From Marisa cornuarietis (lineage: Eukaryota > Mollusca > Gastropoda > Architaenioglossa > Ampullariidae), in NCBI GenBank assembly GCA_004794655.1, contig SMMW01000585.1, positions 11,371,501 through 11,435,500 on the forward strand: 64,000 nucleotides of DNA. The letters are read 5' to 3'. Shown in pieces: positions 19,076-34,000 of the stretch; the first letter of the stretch is position 1, and each line of letters opens with the position of its first letter. The notes below the pieces were generated by a model. The model was not told the DNA's origin and searched no databases. It saw nothing but the letters and a program-made list of their open reading frames with translations. A program made the translations under genes and the position numbers.

Positions 19076-22000
19076 ATGAGAACGGATCAGAAGCTTTTCT
19101 GCCTCAAGTGCGTTCTCTCCATCTTTCTGGTGGTCCTTTGGGTAAGCGGTATAAAATTTGTTTTCTTTCTGACATTAGAAATAATTTGTTATGGAAAGAG
19201 GCCATTTTCTGCAGACACTTCACACGGTCTGCCACTGTATTCCCTCTGCGTACAGGTCATATGACTGTGTCAACTCAAACGTCGCTCTGTGGTGGGCTTT
19301 AAGCCCTGGCATTATTACTCCATGCTGAAAGAGGAAAAATGAAAAAAAAAAGATCTTTGTTTTTAAATGAACTGTGCAAGACAAAAGATGGTTTAGAACT
19401 TCCGGTATTCTAGTTATTGATTGATGTTTGGGGGCTGGTTTAATAATGTGCAGATCCGTAGCACTTCAGACATATTGTAACAGCAGCGTTCTGTGGTGCA
19501 ACTAAATTGGGTACATCTGTATTATTCGGGTGCCACACACGACGCCATGTTACGGTGCTTAAACAGCAGTGTGCCGTTAATTAACTACCCTTAATGAACC
19601 AAGTAATAAGGATAGTTTAGTTTCTTTCTATGGATTAAAATTAGCCCTGGCAGATAAGGCGCTGTGTGTGCCACATGAGCATTTGTTCCTATAGGCCTAT
19701 ATTTAATAACATGAAAGACTGGTACCTTTTTATAAAAAAATGTTATTAAATTAGTGAAATACTTGTGCAGTATTTGTAAGTTTATTAGCATTTCACTTTC
19801 ATATAAAAAACTCCTTCTTCCTACCATGGTTCACGAAAACAATGAGACTAGCAAGCAAATATATCATCATATTTAATCCTTCATTTTATAAACCACATAA
19901 CTTTTTAGCATATTTTGTTGATGGATTACTTTTGTGTCTAAATCTTTTAATTGTTATTAATTGCAATTGAAATGGTAAAAAAATGCAAATTTTACTGATG
20001 GGCTTTCAAGATAATTTTCATATTTCAAAAAAATCAAAGTTGAAAAGCTCAGTTTTGAAAGTAGACAAATTGCCTTGTTTTTTTGTTTTTTGTTTTTTTT
20101 TACCTGCTCACAATAGAGAGTTTATCACTTGGTTGGAATTTACAGTATATTGTAGATAAGTGTTACTAAATTCACTTCGAACACATGCACATTCTTTCAA
20201 CAAAAATAGAATAATTGCCTTGTTAGTTGTTCAGGTAATGATATAAATTTATAATAGTTTTCTAGATATATCACTTTGGACATAACAACATGAATAAACT
20301 CTTCTAATAGTATTACATTTCCACTTATGCCCTTACAGATAATACACATTTTCACATAGATCACAGATATTCACAGTTCTCATTTATCTCTAAGAAATAA
20401 TACAAAAAGGCTTTACCTCAATGACATGAGGTTATAGTAGACATGATTCGGAGACTGTGACAATATTAGCTGGTCACATCATTCAATAGAAGAAAACGAT
20501 CATCACTGGAGCTCATTTATCACTACTTGGTGTCACTGTTGCAAAAAACATAACTCAAGCAAAGGAAATAATTTAGAGTGGAAATCAGTAAATAGATCCA
20601 TTCAGTTTACTTTGCTGTTATGTAAAGAATAATAATCAAAATATCCCTGCTAATGAGAAGTGAGCAGAAAGACATGCTATGATGGATACAGATACAAAAT
20701 CAATTACTTATACTCTCATCAAAAATACGTTCACAATACAGAAAAACTGAGAGCTCATATGCAAAACTGAACATTTTGCAGTTAATAATGTGGTGACATC
20801 ATCAGAGAGGAAAAACTGGCCATTGAAGGACCAAGAAACACCTTTGCATTGTAATTAGGGAAAGAAATGAATATGTTGCTCTCGTCCCTTTATAAAAATT
20901 AAATTAAAGGACTGCTAAGAGATAAGAGCTTTTGGGAAAAAAATGCTATGACTAAAATCAAAAGGTCAAATGGCATGTCGTTTGTCAGTTTTGACAAGTA
21001 TAAGTGTATTCTTCTCTCACCGCAGCATGTAGGGGAGTGAGGAGGTATGGTCTTAATTCCAAAAACTAAAAAAAAAATGAGAGTGGACAAAGGCGATGGA
21101 ATTGTGTCTTGGCCAAGACAAATCACTAGCAGTGGACATTCAACAAAAGACATTTACAGAGGCTGAAATGTAAACCTCGGCATATTTACAGATGCCATCT
21201 GGTTGCAAACAGCAGGCTTAAAGACTACACCATTGCCTTTGTTGCTTCTCTGTCTGATCTCTCAATGGTATTTTGCAAATAGCATCATTGTGACGGTAAC
21301 TGGTCGATTCGACTAGGGACAGTTCGACTAAGGTCGGTTCGACTCTAGGTCGGCTCGATTAGCGCCAGTTTGTCTATAGGACGCATGCAAATAAATTGAA
21401 GTAATTTGAATTTTAATTTAAAAAAAAGTGATTTAAGTCCATAATACAGTTTAACTGCAAAAAATGCACAATAATACCGTTTAATAAGTCTAACTGTGTG
21501 AGAGATGCGCTACCCAGATATGTAACAGCGTTGTTTGACCGTAATGTTCAATGCAACGCTGAACATGTAAACGTAGTTGAGCAAACACCTAGTTCATCAG
21601 AGGTTGTGTGCCTGAGATGCTCTTAAAGAAATGCAGCTTTCTGCATTGCAATATCTTTGGACAGGCCATTGAAGAACAACCACAGTGTTGGATGGTCACA
21701 AAAGAACATCGAGTGAAGGCTGTGGTGCCAACCTTCAGTTATGTTTTTTTGTTCTGACAATACCTTCAGTAGCAGCGTCACAACTAAGTACACTTCTAGA
21801 ATGCTACATTTGTTTTATGGGGTTTTATGTCAGTAGTCACTGACCCGTGACACTTCTACAGTCTGACATGCCATGAATAGCGCCTGAAACATAATTACAT
21901 GGCTGCATCCTTTTAATAGCACGAAGACTGCAGATATCTGTAGACGAATCGCCACTAGTTGAACTGACCTATAGGCGAACTGACCGTTAGACGAAATGAC

Positions 22001-25000
22001 TTAGTCAAACCAACCTTATTCGAACTGACCCTAGTCGAATCACCTTAGTCCAACTGACCCTAGTCAAATCTACCTGGAATCCATTGTGACATGGGATTTG
22101 CAATATTCCAAAAAGATGCTATTTATGCATATGTGCACACAGCTTGAAAGCATATGTACATATGATTACATGAATAGATTCAAACGTGGAATGATAACTG
22201 CAAAATCTGTAAATGCATCCCTGTCGGTACTCGACCAGAGTATCCAAATTTTCTTCACACCCTGCAAATGAAAGTTTAAGAGTACGTTGTTTATCAAGGA
22301 TACGTGTTATTGTCTGGGAAGGTCATAACATAGATCATTTGTCCTTGGATTGATTTATCCTAAGAACTCCTATAACTGTAATTTTTATTGTTATATTTGA
22401 TTGATTTCTTCATTTGAGTCAAGCATATTCAAATTAGTAATTTGTGTCATAATTTAAATCTCATTCAAAGAATGTAATTTGTGATCAAGGACTGCTGCTA
22501 GTGCATATGTGCATGTGAGCGCACACAAATAGTACCCTATGATTAGTATGAAATGACATGAAACCATGAGATCACATTCCCATGAACCTTTAACAGGGAG
22601 GTCACCAATCTTTTCACAGCTGTCTTTGTCTCATTTTGTGGACTGTGCACCCTTATGCTATTCATGGAACTAGGTAGAAATTATCATTCATCCTCAGCAC
22701 AGAACACTTAAGATAATAACAGTAATGTGCTCATATCCACATGCCAAATGGTAGGGAATATTTTGTCCAGGGATAAGATCTACTGCAATCTTTAAAAATG
22801 AAAGAGTAAGAATAAAATTAAATTTGTTGAGCCTAAGAAATTTGTATAGCACACAATATGAACAAAGAGTGCATGCATTTTATTAGTTCATACAATTTGG
22901 TGTTAAAATGCTTAAATTTTTTGTTGGTGGTGGTGGTGGTGGTGTTAACTCAAGGGTGGAAAAAGATAAACTTGGTTTAGACAGAACTTGCCAAAAAAAA
23001 AACCAAAAAAAACAAAAAAACTGATCCGAGTTAAGGTTAAATAAACTTGAGATTACAGAAGTTTCATATTGTTGCTATACTTAAAGCATAATTTATATTT
23101 TGGCATAATTATTGAATAAAAAAATTATAAATGCTGTTACAAGACCACCTGTTTCAGTTTTTTTTAATTATACATGAAGTCACGAATATAAAATCAAAAA
23201 GGAAGACACATAGCTTATTTTATCAGAAATATACCTGCAAGAGGGTAGGGTGTAAATTGGGTCAAGATCCTGCATTCAGGATGTGGGCTGTAAAAAAAAG
23301 AAACAGAAACATGCCATGGCGGAGTCTGCCATAATCATGCTAATTCACTTAACTAGGGATCTACTCAGAGGTTAAGCTATTAGAGTTTTTTAACAATTTC
23401 CTGTTTTAAAATGTTGCCCAGGTGCAGTTTAATGGGCTTGGTAATGCTTGAAACGGGGTTGAAACTTAGTCTCAGTCGAACAGTCAGCTCCTCCTAATAA
23501 AACATGCACAGTTTCCAAGTGTCACTCTATCAGTCACTACTCTCCTATACAAAAAAAAAAAAAGAAAAGAAAAGGATATGACAAAAGATAAGATGCTAAA
23601 AAAAGGAGCAGTCAAAGAATGTTGATACATTTTTTCAGATATTCATAAATTTATTCCATGTGTGTGTGTGCACACACATGCATATGACAGAGATTCACCA
23701 AAGACACCCGGAATTTTATATCTTTTATATTTTTAATATCTTTTATATTGTGGTCCAAATATGATAAAAATAGTGATAAGGCATTTAATTAGTCTAATGA
23801 GGCAGGGAAGCCCTCTTTGTAATCATCTTTCTTTTCCTCTACAACAGCTTCTTCAGATCTATTGGTGAATTTCACAGATAGAGGAATTGAATGAGAATCT
23901 GCAGAGAATATTGGAAGAAGAGCTTTTCTGTTTCCAGTTCATTTTTTTTCCCCCTTGAGCAGAGGTGTGGATAAGGGTGCATGGCCAAGGTTATGTTTCT
24001 TTGGGCATTGAAGAGTTACTTAGTTCTACCAGCCCCCAAGGCCTTTCTTTCATTTAGCTCTTTAATAAAATTGCAATCAGAAGTCTTGTAAATGGCTAAC
24101 CGGGTGCAAAAACTAATTTGAAATAAATGGGTTTTCTTCATTTAAAGATGCTAATTCAAAAAATCAGAGCCAAAAAAAAAAGTTTAGGAGACAAAAGCCT
24201 TTTGAACTACACAGTTCCTACTTGGTTTTTTGAAAGAGATCAACACATAATTTCTGAAATAGGACATCTCAGAAATAGGTTCACAGACTGAGAAACCCCC
24301 TATTAGCACACACCTAATGTTCCAGTTGCCTTCAGCGGCTTCATTGATGCCAATAGTACAGCGAGTCCATGTGTGTTTTCCTCAAATAAAGAAAAACTAG
24401 CAGATAGACTAGTGTCAGCTTTATGCTATGCTAACTTGCTGGCAGCCTTGACTATTATGTCATGTTTGACTTAGTTTTAAACAGTGTTTTTTCTCTCCTT
24501 TTTTTAATTTAGTAGAAACTTGTGTCTTTATTTTTTACTTTCCTGGTGTTTATCTATTTTTTTTTTTTTTTGTTTTTTTTGTTTTTTTGGTTTTTGCTGC
24601 GCAATGAGCATTCTTCCGAATGGATACCTGCGCATTACAAATGGACATCATCATCATCATCATCATCAAACTTGTCAAAATTTTGTACACTTTACATTTT
24701 TCTAATGCTGCAGTTAATAGACTTCCACTTTTTATGACACTGTTTCAAACATGTTAATACTGTATAAAACATATATGGACATGGGTGTTTTGAAATGCTA
24801 GTGAGCTATCCTGGTTATGAACATTATACCGATCATGTAGTTTTCAGCTACAGTTTGAGATAACCTTGAACTGCATATAGAAAGTTTGGCTATTCTAAAG
24901 ATATACTTAGCTGCAGAAGTATTTGTATTTCATATTTTCAAAGTCAAAAAGTGAAGTAAATACAAATTTTCTCAAAAAAATGGACAATTGTGCAGTTTTT

Positions 25001-28000
25001 TAAGACAAGCACCAAGCATGATCTTTGCATGGATGCATAAATACAAAAGAAAACAAATTAGAACAAAATAGGACAAAAACATTTTGAAGCAGAAAATCCA
25101 TTCACTATATAATGTTGTCCCTGAAGTAGAAGTAAGGGTAGTTGGTATTTCTATTCATCAAACATTTCCTGTGCCATTGCTATTTGAAGTGTTTCTGTTG
25201 AACTTACTGAATTGTGGTTAACACTCATTACCAACCCACCACATGCATGAAAAGCATGAAAAGACCCTTTCCCATCATAACGGAGTTTCTTTGGGCAATG
25301 CATATAAAATTATTTGCCCTTTCGTTAGGTTTCTCTTCCACCTGTGGTGATCATCCCTGTGAATTTTCACAATCTGCTAATCTCATTTTTGTTTGCCCCT
25401 CCTCCCCCCCCCTAAACCTAGCATGCTGTACTGTTGCATGGCGCTGAAGTTTCTCAGTGGTGAAAGGCAGCCTGCAAGTGTAAATGCACAAATACACTCT
25501 CAAAATGCTAGATAGAATGACCACTTGATTTCATATATATTGACATTGGTGTAATTGCTAGTAGGGTGGTGTTATTTAAAACAAAAACTGTATGTGCATC
25601 AAACATTTTAAAAGTTTTTTTTTTAATATACCGCTGATTTGTAAGCGAAAAATTTTTTAGATAGTTTTGATAAAATGAGTGTCGCCGTCACGACCAGGTC
25701 ATGATGGCACAGTTGACCCTTGTCCAGTAGTGCAGCTCCCCAGCAAAAACTTTGATCACTGGTGAGATCAGAGCATCCCCAGACAAGGGCTCTCAGGTCT
25801 GTGCTGCCCATCACCACGTGCTTAAGCTCTGTTTGACAGAGAGGTGCCCTCTGCCTGCGCTGCTCTCACATAGGTGGTGGGAGCGTTAAAAGACTGCAAC
25901 TCTCATCATTGGCACTTATTCTAGGGCTTATCCTAGCAACACCACCGCAGTTTGGCAATGATTCATAGGTTGACTGCAGAAAAGGAGAAAGCAAATCCTG
26001 GGTTGTTTAATCAGCAGTCCGCTGGAAGAGAATGAGGGAGGGTGTCAATCATGTGGGGGTTCTTTGCAGCCATCCTTTCCATTGAGTAGGCCTGCATCAG
26101 GAATAGAGGTGGACCTGAAGTTGGGGGTGGGGGAACAGGTATTTTGCATCTGCTTGAGAGTTTGGTGTTTGTGCCAACTTCCTGTCGCCTCTGTAGATAT
26201 CTGAGCTGAAAGAAGGCTTTTCAGGTAGTGGACCAGTATTAAATACTTGGTGAATCAGCCAAGCATGCAGTAAGCATCACTTTAGGAATGTAATGTTTGT
26301 TTGGAGGAGTTCAGAGGTGAACATTAGCTGATGCCAAATGAAGAGTGCTGCAATGTTATAATTCTGCTTTTGAGATTCCACAGTGAGCGAATAAGAGAAA
26401 TGGACAGAATTTACAGGATTAGTATGCTTAATGGAGAGAATGCACATTACTACTGTGTATACTTTATTTTTGAAGATTTTGCCCACTTCTATTACATGTG
26501 CTGTCTTTATTTTTGCAAATGTGCATGGTGTGTAGTATGAAATGCAGTTTGACTGAGTGCTATGGGAGGCCATTTTATCCACAGTAGAAGGAGATGGAAC
26601 TGAGGTTTAAATTATTAGGACATATAAAATGATCAACACTTCCTCTTCAGCTGGGTTGGAGGGAGTCAGAAAGATACATAGACTGATCGGCTAAATAGTT
26701 ACCCAGATATGCAGTACATCAGACCTAACCACTACAAATAAGCAAGAGCAACAATATGTGAGTGGAAGACCAAACTGTTCATGTCACTTAAGACTGAAAG
26801 GTAAATGTGAATGGGTTAATGTATAAACAGCAGCAGCCTTGAAATGTGTGATACTTCATTTGTTTATTACATGTATAATACATGAATGTAGTGCAATTAA
26901 AAAGGATGAGAATTAGACTATTGGAAGCAGTCATGTAGAATGTGGCATGTGCTCATATCACTGTTCCCGTGCTCATATGAACACCTATGCATATGCTCAT
27001 AAATATCTGTGTGTTCCTGTGTTCATGTAGATGCCTATATATATTATTCTCTAGATTTCTCAATATATTCTCAGTATTCCCCTGATGTCACTAACCCTTA
27101 TTCTCTGCAGTCGTTACCATTAAATCTATAGAAATTGCCCTTTACTGCTGGAATACAGGGAATCTTCGCATTGTTTTTTATTCTACATCTTTGTGACTAT
27201 TTCAGGATCTTGTTCAGCGCAATGAGTTTGCCTTTGGCTGAGATATTGCACTGTATAAATTCTCACTTATTATTATTATTATATACACACATATCAGCAT
27301 GCATTTGCTAAAGGATTTTTTTTTAAAAAAGATACTTATTTTGACAGTGTTTGGGAATTTTTTTTTTTTACACAGGACTAGATGCAGGTTATAACACACA
27401 TGGAGAGCAAAAGATTCTGTGCTAAATGGTCACCTAATGGAATTCCCCTCTGTGATCAATTCCCGCATTCAGCCTAGAAATAGAGTGGGCCAAAAGGAAA
27501 GCTTGAGCAGCTCAGCAGTATCAGGAAGGTCTAGTTTGGGGGTTACTGCATCAAGTTCTACTCCACCATGCTTTCACTATTGCCTGGCTACCTCCTAAAC
27601 CTGATATCCTTCTAGAGCCAGACTTGGAAAAGATGTTGGAGATTGACACTTGACATAAGGAATCTAATGGGGGTGCTATTGATTTCTAGCCTCATTTATT
27701 CTACTCAACCAAGCAAACCACATACAGCATTCATGTGGGGAAGGTTGTGGGATTGGGGCTAATGCATTGAAACATTAAAGTACCAGCATTATTTCACAAA
27801 AATCTTTAGAAGGAAATTCAGAGAAGGTAATGCTTCACATAAAAATTGCAATGGCAAAACTTTTTTGGTTTGGTGTAACGAGCAGTGACAGCAATAAAAT
27901 TATTTTGATAGCTGGTGTACAGTTTTTTGGGGTGTTTTAGTTTGTTTTTTTTTTTTGCAAAGGGAAGGTGGAGTCACTTAATACTAAAAAATTAATACCT

Positions 28001-31000
28001 TATTCAACAGAATGTATTGATGGTTTGAACAGACGAACCCTATTCTGAATATTCTCAGTAATTATGATTGTTCAAAATTATTTTGAAGAAGGTATTCAAG
28101 GAGAGTTAAATGTGCAACCACAAATGTGACTAAAGGAGGACCTTTGAACTATCTGTGTGAAACAATTTGTGATAGGAATATAAGAGAAAGTGGACATTAT
28201 ATCTTCTAGACAAGACACTATGTATTGTTGGTAGTATACACATGCTTTGTTCAGCAACTAAAATCTAAGCGACTGGTGTGTTCAGTGCACACCACCCTTA
28301 GATGAACTCGGGGCATTTGACTGAACAAGATCATTATAGAGAGCTGGCAGTTGGTGTCACCCTCAGTCTCTATTAAGGGAAGGGTTTACAGCCATGATGT
28401 AAATGGTTTCCTTCACTCTTCCTTGGAACTACCCCATCTCACAGTCCAAATTGGTGACATCATTCAGGGAGAAGATGTGGCTATTTTGTAAATGTTTTCC
28501 CTACCGGGGATGACTCCCTTCCATCTTCTTTTAGTAGTTTCTACTTTCTGTCCATTGCTCCTACATAAGCATGGTGACAGTCTTGGCACTTGATTTGATA
28601 GATGGTGCCTGACTTGTCTAGCTTGTCAGTCTTGTCTTTGGGTGCTACTGGTCCTCTGGAAATGGTCTTGTAGGACTTGGCATGGACAGTGACCCCATTC
28701 TTCCTGACATCTTAGAAATATATGCACACCTGCTGAACAAGTGGGTAGGGAGGAATCTTAAGGCTCATGGGTAATTGTCATGTCCATTTGGGGTAGCCTA
28801 AAATGCTGAGCACTTCCTTCAGGTGTTCAAGTTCTCCCTCCAGAGCTTCATTTGATGAATAGATGGTCTTATCTTGGCGGAGAGTACAGATTACCCCTAG
28901 TTTATGTTGGAGAGGTTGATGAGCACCAAACTGCAAATACTGATCAGCGTGCATTGGTTTGCAGTAGACACTGAAGACCAACTCATTGTTGCCCCTGGTG
29001 ATCTTGGTATCAGTGCTATTATTGTATTAAATTATTCTGCTTGATGTCATGGGTGAACTTTATGGCAGAGTGCTGGGTGTTCAGATGGTTGGTAAACTCT
29101 GACACCATGTGAAGAGTGGACATGACATCATCTGTATAGTGGCCCCAGTAGCGAGGAGGGTGATAGAATGCAGACAAAGATTTCTCATTGAAGTCCTTCA
29201 TTTAAGTATTAGCAGCTAACTGATGATCCCATTGCTCCTTATGTCTGTTAGTAGGTTGCCCTCATGTGAAGTACATCATGATCAGGCTACATCTCAAGAG
29301 GACAGCATTGTTCTCTCTCTATGAGAGTAGCATCACTTTCAAGTCTCTTGACACATACTTTTGGCATGTTAAAAGAGACTCTGACAGCAAGTCAACAGCT
29401 GCTCCATTTATTCTACAGTTGTGTCAGTCTCAGACTTTACACATTGGTCTTTCAGATCTAGCTTCCCCAGGTCCTCTCTTAAAGACCAACCTGAAAGGTT
29501 TGCGTTTTTGGCAGATATAGGAGATATAAAGCTAACCTGTAAATTGCAGCATCCAAAACCCATCCATTAATTAATTATCCGCTAGCAAAGCATGCGATTC
29601 ACACCTGCGATCAAAGAGCGCCGTTAACAGTGTACTACGTCACACTAGTGCACCATTCACAACCCTGGCAGCCGTCAGCATCAAACAGAGAGAGAGAGTG
29701 GGCGACAGTTGGGATTATTCGGATGTTAAAGTCTGCTTTTCTCGTGCTAAAGTAACAGTTTTTCAAAACCACGAAAAATACAGACTTTCAGCGTCTGAAT
29801 AACCCGAGCTGTCACTCTCTCTCTCTCTCTGTTTGGTGTTGACTGCTGCCAGTGTTGTGAATGGTGCACTAGTGTGACGTAGTACGCTGTTAGCGGTGCT
29901 TATTGATCGTAAGTATGAATCGTAGGGGATAATTAATAAATGGATGGGTTTTAGAGGCTAAAATTTACAGGTTAGGTTTATATCGCCTATATCTACCGAT
30001 ATATGAAAACTTCAAAAACCATTCAGGTTGGTCTTTAAGCTCTTGTCAGACAGAACTTTCAAAGCAAGAATGGACAGCAACGTGGAAAATTTCTGGCACA
30101 ATACGAAGACTTGAGTAATGCAGCATTGTCCACATTGTTGCCTTTTCCATCAGCGTATCTATGTGAAAGGGCTTTCTTGGCTTTGACTGCAATAAAAACT
30201 AAAGAACGAAACCGACTTCAGCCTGAAGGTGATGTTATACTAGGCATCAGCAGCATCTATCCTCACATCAAATCTTTGATGGCACAAAAACAAGCCCAAG
30301 TATCGCATTAGAAAGGTAAGCACACACCATTATGAAAATAGGTACTTTTATGCACGAACTTACGTGCGAGGGGTACCTGTGGACATACTTTCACTCTCTG
30401 GGGGTACAGTCGCGAAAAAGGTTGAGAATCTCAGTTCTTCTGGCACAATGATGAACACCATCAAATCAAAGGATAGTGAGATGGTATTATGACAGTTTGG
30501 TGAGAAGATCAGATCTGTTCATAATGTGTTCCATCTTTCCCACAAGAAGTGATGGACTCTCTGGATGCAACACTGGAGTGGCACATTTTCCTTATGTATT
30601 TTGGGGAGGCCATAGAAGAGAACTTTAGCATGTCTGCAGTGAAGGAGAACAGCTTCCTGTGTTGGTCAGGGATCAGCACACCCATCTCATTTTAGTCTCT
30701 TCAATCTCCACCAGTATCTCACTGTGTGTTGTTATTGTTTAACAGGTGCTGGGAAGTACAATATTTGGGGTGCTTTTATGGCTACGACTGGACTTCTGGA
30801 CAAACGAATATCTAGAGTTAAACAATGAGCTGAACCGCTACCTGATCCTTCTGTATGTCAGCCTTGTGGATGGAGCACTGATCCTGGTCTTCTCATTGTT
30901 TGGCCTTGTTGGGGGCATAAAGACTATCAAGTGGGCACTTGTTGTGGTAAGTCCATTTCATATATAAAGTTTATGTAGAAGATTGTTGTGTGCTAGTGAT

Positions 31001-34000
31001 AATGCAGACAAGATCAGCTTTAGTCTTTTAGCAGTGTATTAACCTTGGTTAGTTACCAGATCAAGAGAATCTAAGTCTGCGACAAGCCTGTGTGAAAATA
31101 GTGTATGAGTGAGATATGATGAATATCTGTAGCTGTATATGTTGTGGTTTTTCAGTGCTATTTTTTCTCCCTTAGCTTCCTTGTTTTTCCTTTTTTATGT
31201 TCCTCACTTTCTTTTTTCAATCACTCTTGCTTTCTTGATTGTTTTCTTTCTCTCCACTTTTACACATGCACACACACACACACACCTCAGTCATGATCAA
31301 TTTTCGTTTCTCTTGCTCTCCCTTTGATATATGTCTCTGTTGGAATAAGGAGGGAAGCAGGAAATGCAGAAGTCTTTGGTGATACCTCATTTGAGAGCAA
31401 AAGCCGTGTCCCAGACCACACTTGCTGGAGACCTTAGTACACATTTAATAGGGCACTAGACAATTAGTGGGTCAGACACAAGTACGGGGATAATTAGTCT
31501 ATACTCTTGTAATATCATTACAAGGAGACACTGCAGCCTGGCAGAAACTTGATAGGGCACTCAGCACTTGACAGCTACATAACAATAGGATTATTCTGTT
31601 GCTGACCAGCCTTAATTAAGAAATATTTTCCTCTTTTCTCTCTTTTGGGCCTAATTAATTAGGTTGTTTTTCTTTTAGTAGTAATAATACTAAAGATGTT
31701 ATGATTCCTGATGAATATAAGCAAGGTATGCAGTTAAATGTGTGCTGTTGTTTCAGTATTTGACAGCAATGTGCCTGGCGATAGTCTTAACAATATCAGG
31801 ATCAGTGTATGGATTTGTATACAGAGAGGAAGTAAGTCCATAATGAAGAGCAAGATCTGTGGCTACTTGTATGATGTTTGAGTGTTGCAGTAAATAAAAC
31901 ATTAATGAACCTTCAGTTTGCTTTTATATAAGAGTTAAGCTCAGCATTCCCTTGGCAGATCTTAAGGCTGTTCCATTAAGGCAAACTTTGTCATGATGGT
32001 TATGGTTTATGTGAAGTGCTTTATTCTGACTTTTGAAAACAATTTTATGTAACTGAATATTGGGAATAGTATATATGATATTATGATCGTTATGAATTAA
32101 ATGTTTGAATTTTGCAAGAAATTTGAGTAATTTGGGGTTTTGTCAAAATAATAATCATGTTTTCCTTTTTCCACAAAAAGAATATTATAACAGAATTAAA
32201 AGAGTAATAGAGAATATTAAACAATGTAGAAAGACATCTTATGTAATAGTGTAGGATTCCGTGGGATGACTGTAGAATCTCTGACTCAGTGATAGCCAAA
32301 TATAATGCAAGATAAAATGTGACCTTTTAATTCTGGCCATGGAATCATTTTTATCTGCATGATGTTCAGTTTTAAGTACCAACAAATACAAAAGCTTTTC
32401 TTACATAGGAAACAAATAGTAGAAAACGTGCTTGCAGAAAATTATAGTACAGATGACCTCCCAGATCTCTTGTTTTAAAGAGGTGTTGGTAGTTGGAGGA
32501 TAAAAACTTAATTTAGATGGTGCTTTGTATTTTCGGTTCCCGGTTGATTCGACTAACGGTCATTTCGACTAGGGTCAGTTCGACTAAGGTCAGTTCGACT
32601 AAGTCGTTTCGTCTAACGGTCAAGTCATATGTAGGACGCATGAAATGCTATAGGACGCATGAAATGGAAAAAAAAATTGAAGTGATTTGACTGTTAATAA
32701 ACGATTTAAATCTATCATGTAAATAGTGCTAATTGTCACACAGACTCAACAAGCACTCAAACGCCTAATGCCAGCGACGCGTCCAACCGTCCCTAAGTTT
32801 AAAAATTGACGTGCACACGTGGGAACAGTAAAAAAACACCCGTTTATTAAAGATGGAGGCAGGCTGTCATGAAGCGGCCCGTGTCCTATAGCATTTCATG
32901 CGCGCTATAGACGACTCAACTGTTAGACGAAACGACTTAGTTGAACCGACCTCAGTCGAACTGACCCTAGTCGAATCGACCATCGACCGGTTACCGTATT
33001 TTCATCTTCTATGAAACCATGTCGTTTTCAACCATCCATAATGATTTACAGCTCTTGGAAGTAGACTATGTGAGGGAAATGCACAATTATAAATTACAAA
33101 CTTATTTATTACAAGACCAAAAAAGGACCCTAATTTGAAGACTTGATTGCTAAACAGCAGGCTTAACAACTTTAGTCACAGGTGTCAAGAACAGCTAGTA
33201 AAAAAATGCTAGACACATACATTTTCTGTACAGTTAAAGCTAATAATTTAATAAACATTCTGCATAATAACTCAAGTATAAACACTGATTTATCAGAAAT
33301 ACATCCCTTTATCAAAATTTTGAAAGTAGGAAGTTATTTTGTACTTTTATTTTTCTTCTTATGCAGTCTACATACAGCTATTGATGTTACTGCTTTATAA
33401 TGAGCCTTTTAAAGCCTTTCTGTTTTTCTACATTTAAGCACTTAAAAATGTGCCTATGCATGCTAATGGTATTTTCTTTATTCACTCAATTCTCAAAAGC
33501 TGCAAAACACAGTTGGCCGAAGTGACTTGATAAAGAATGTTGTTACCCAAGATTTCACTGGTGAGCCTTTGAGGAAAGTCACTCGTGCTGTCAACATTAT
33601 GCAATCAGAGGTACACCGGAAAGATACTACAGCTGTTTTATTATTTTTTTCTCTTATTGTGCCTATTTTATTAAGATAATTTCATCATAAAGCACGCCCT
33701 CATCTACCTGTAATATCCTTGACATAAATTCATCTGTTCATGTGAAATAATGTGTTGCTACAGGTCCTTATGTATATTGTCATATCAGTTTTAGTATTCA
33801 CCTGTCTTGTGCCAGAATCGATGTGGTTTTGCTCATTACGTTTCTCCACTCTCCCTGTCATTAGTTGCAATGCTGTGGCGGCGATGGTCCTCGAGACTAC
33901 ATTGACTCCAACTGGGCTCGTATCAATCATGAGAACTCCAAAGTGAAATATGCACCTCCTTCTTGCTGCAAAGATTACCTACGCTATGAAAAGGATCTGT

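Noticed and set aside
18976..19302. 108-codon plus-strand open frame as a protein gene
   Set aside because: It overlaps tetraspanin exon 1 in another frame and runs through its GTAAGC donor. It is at most an upstream ORF.
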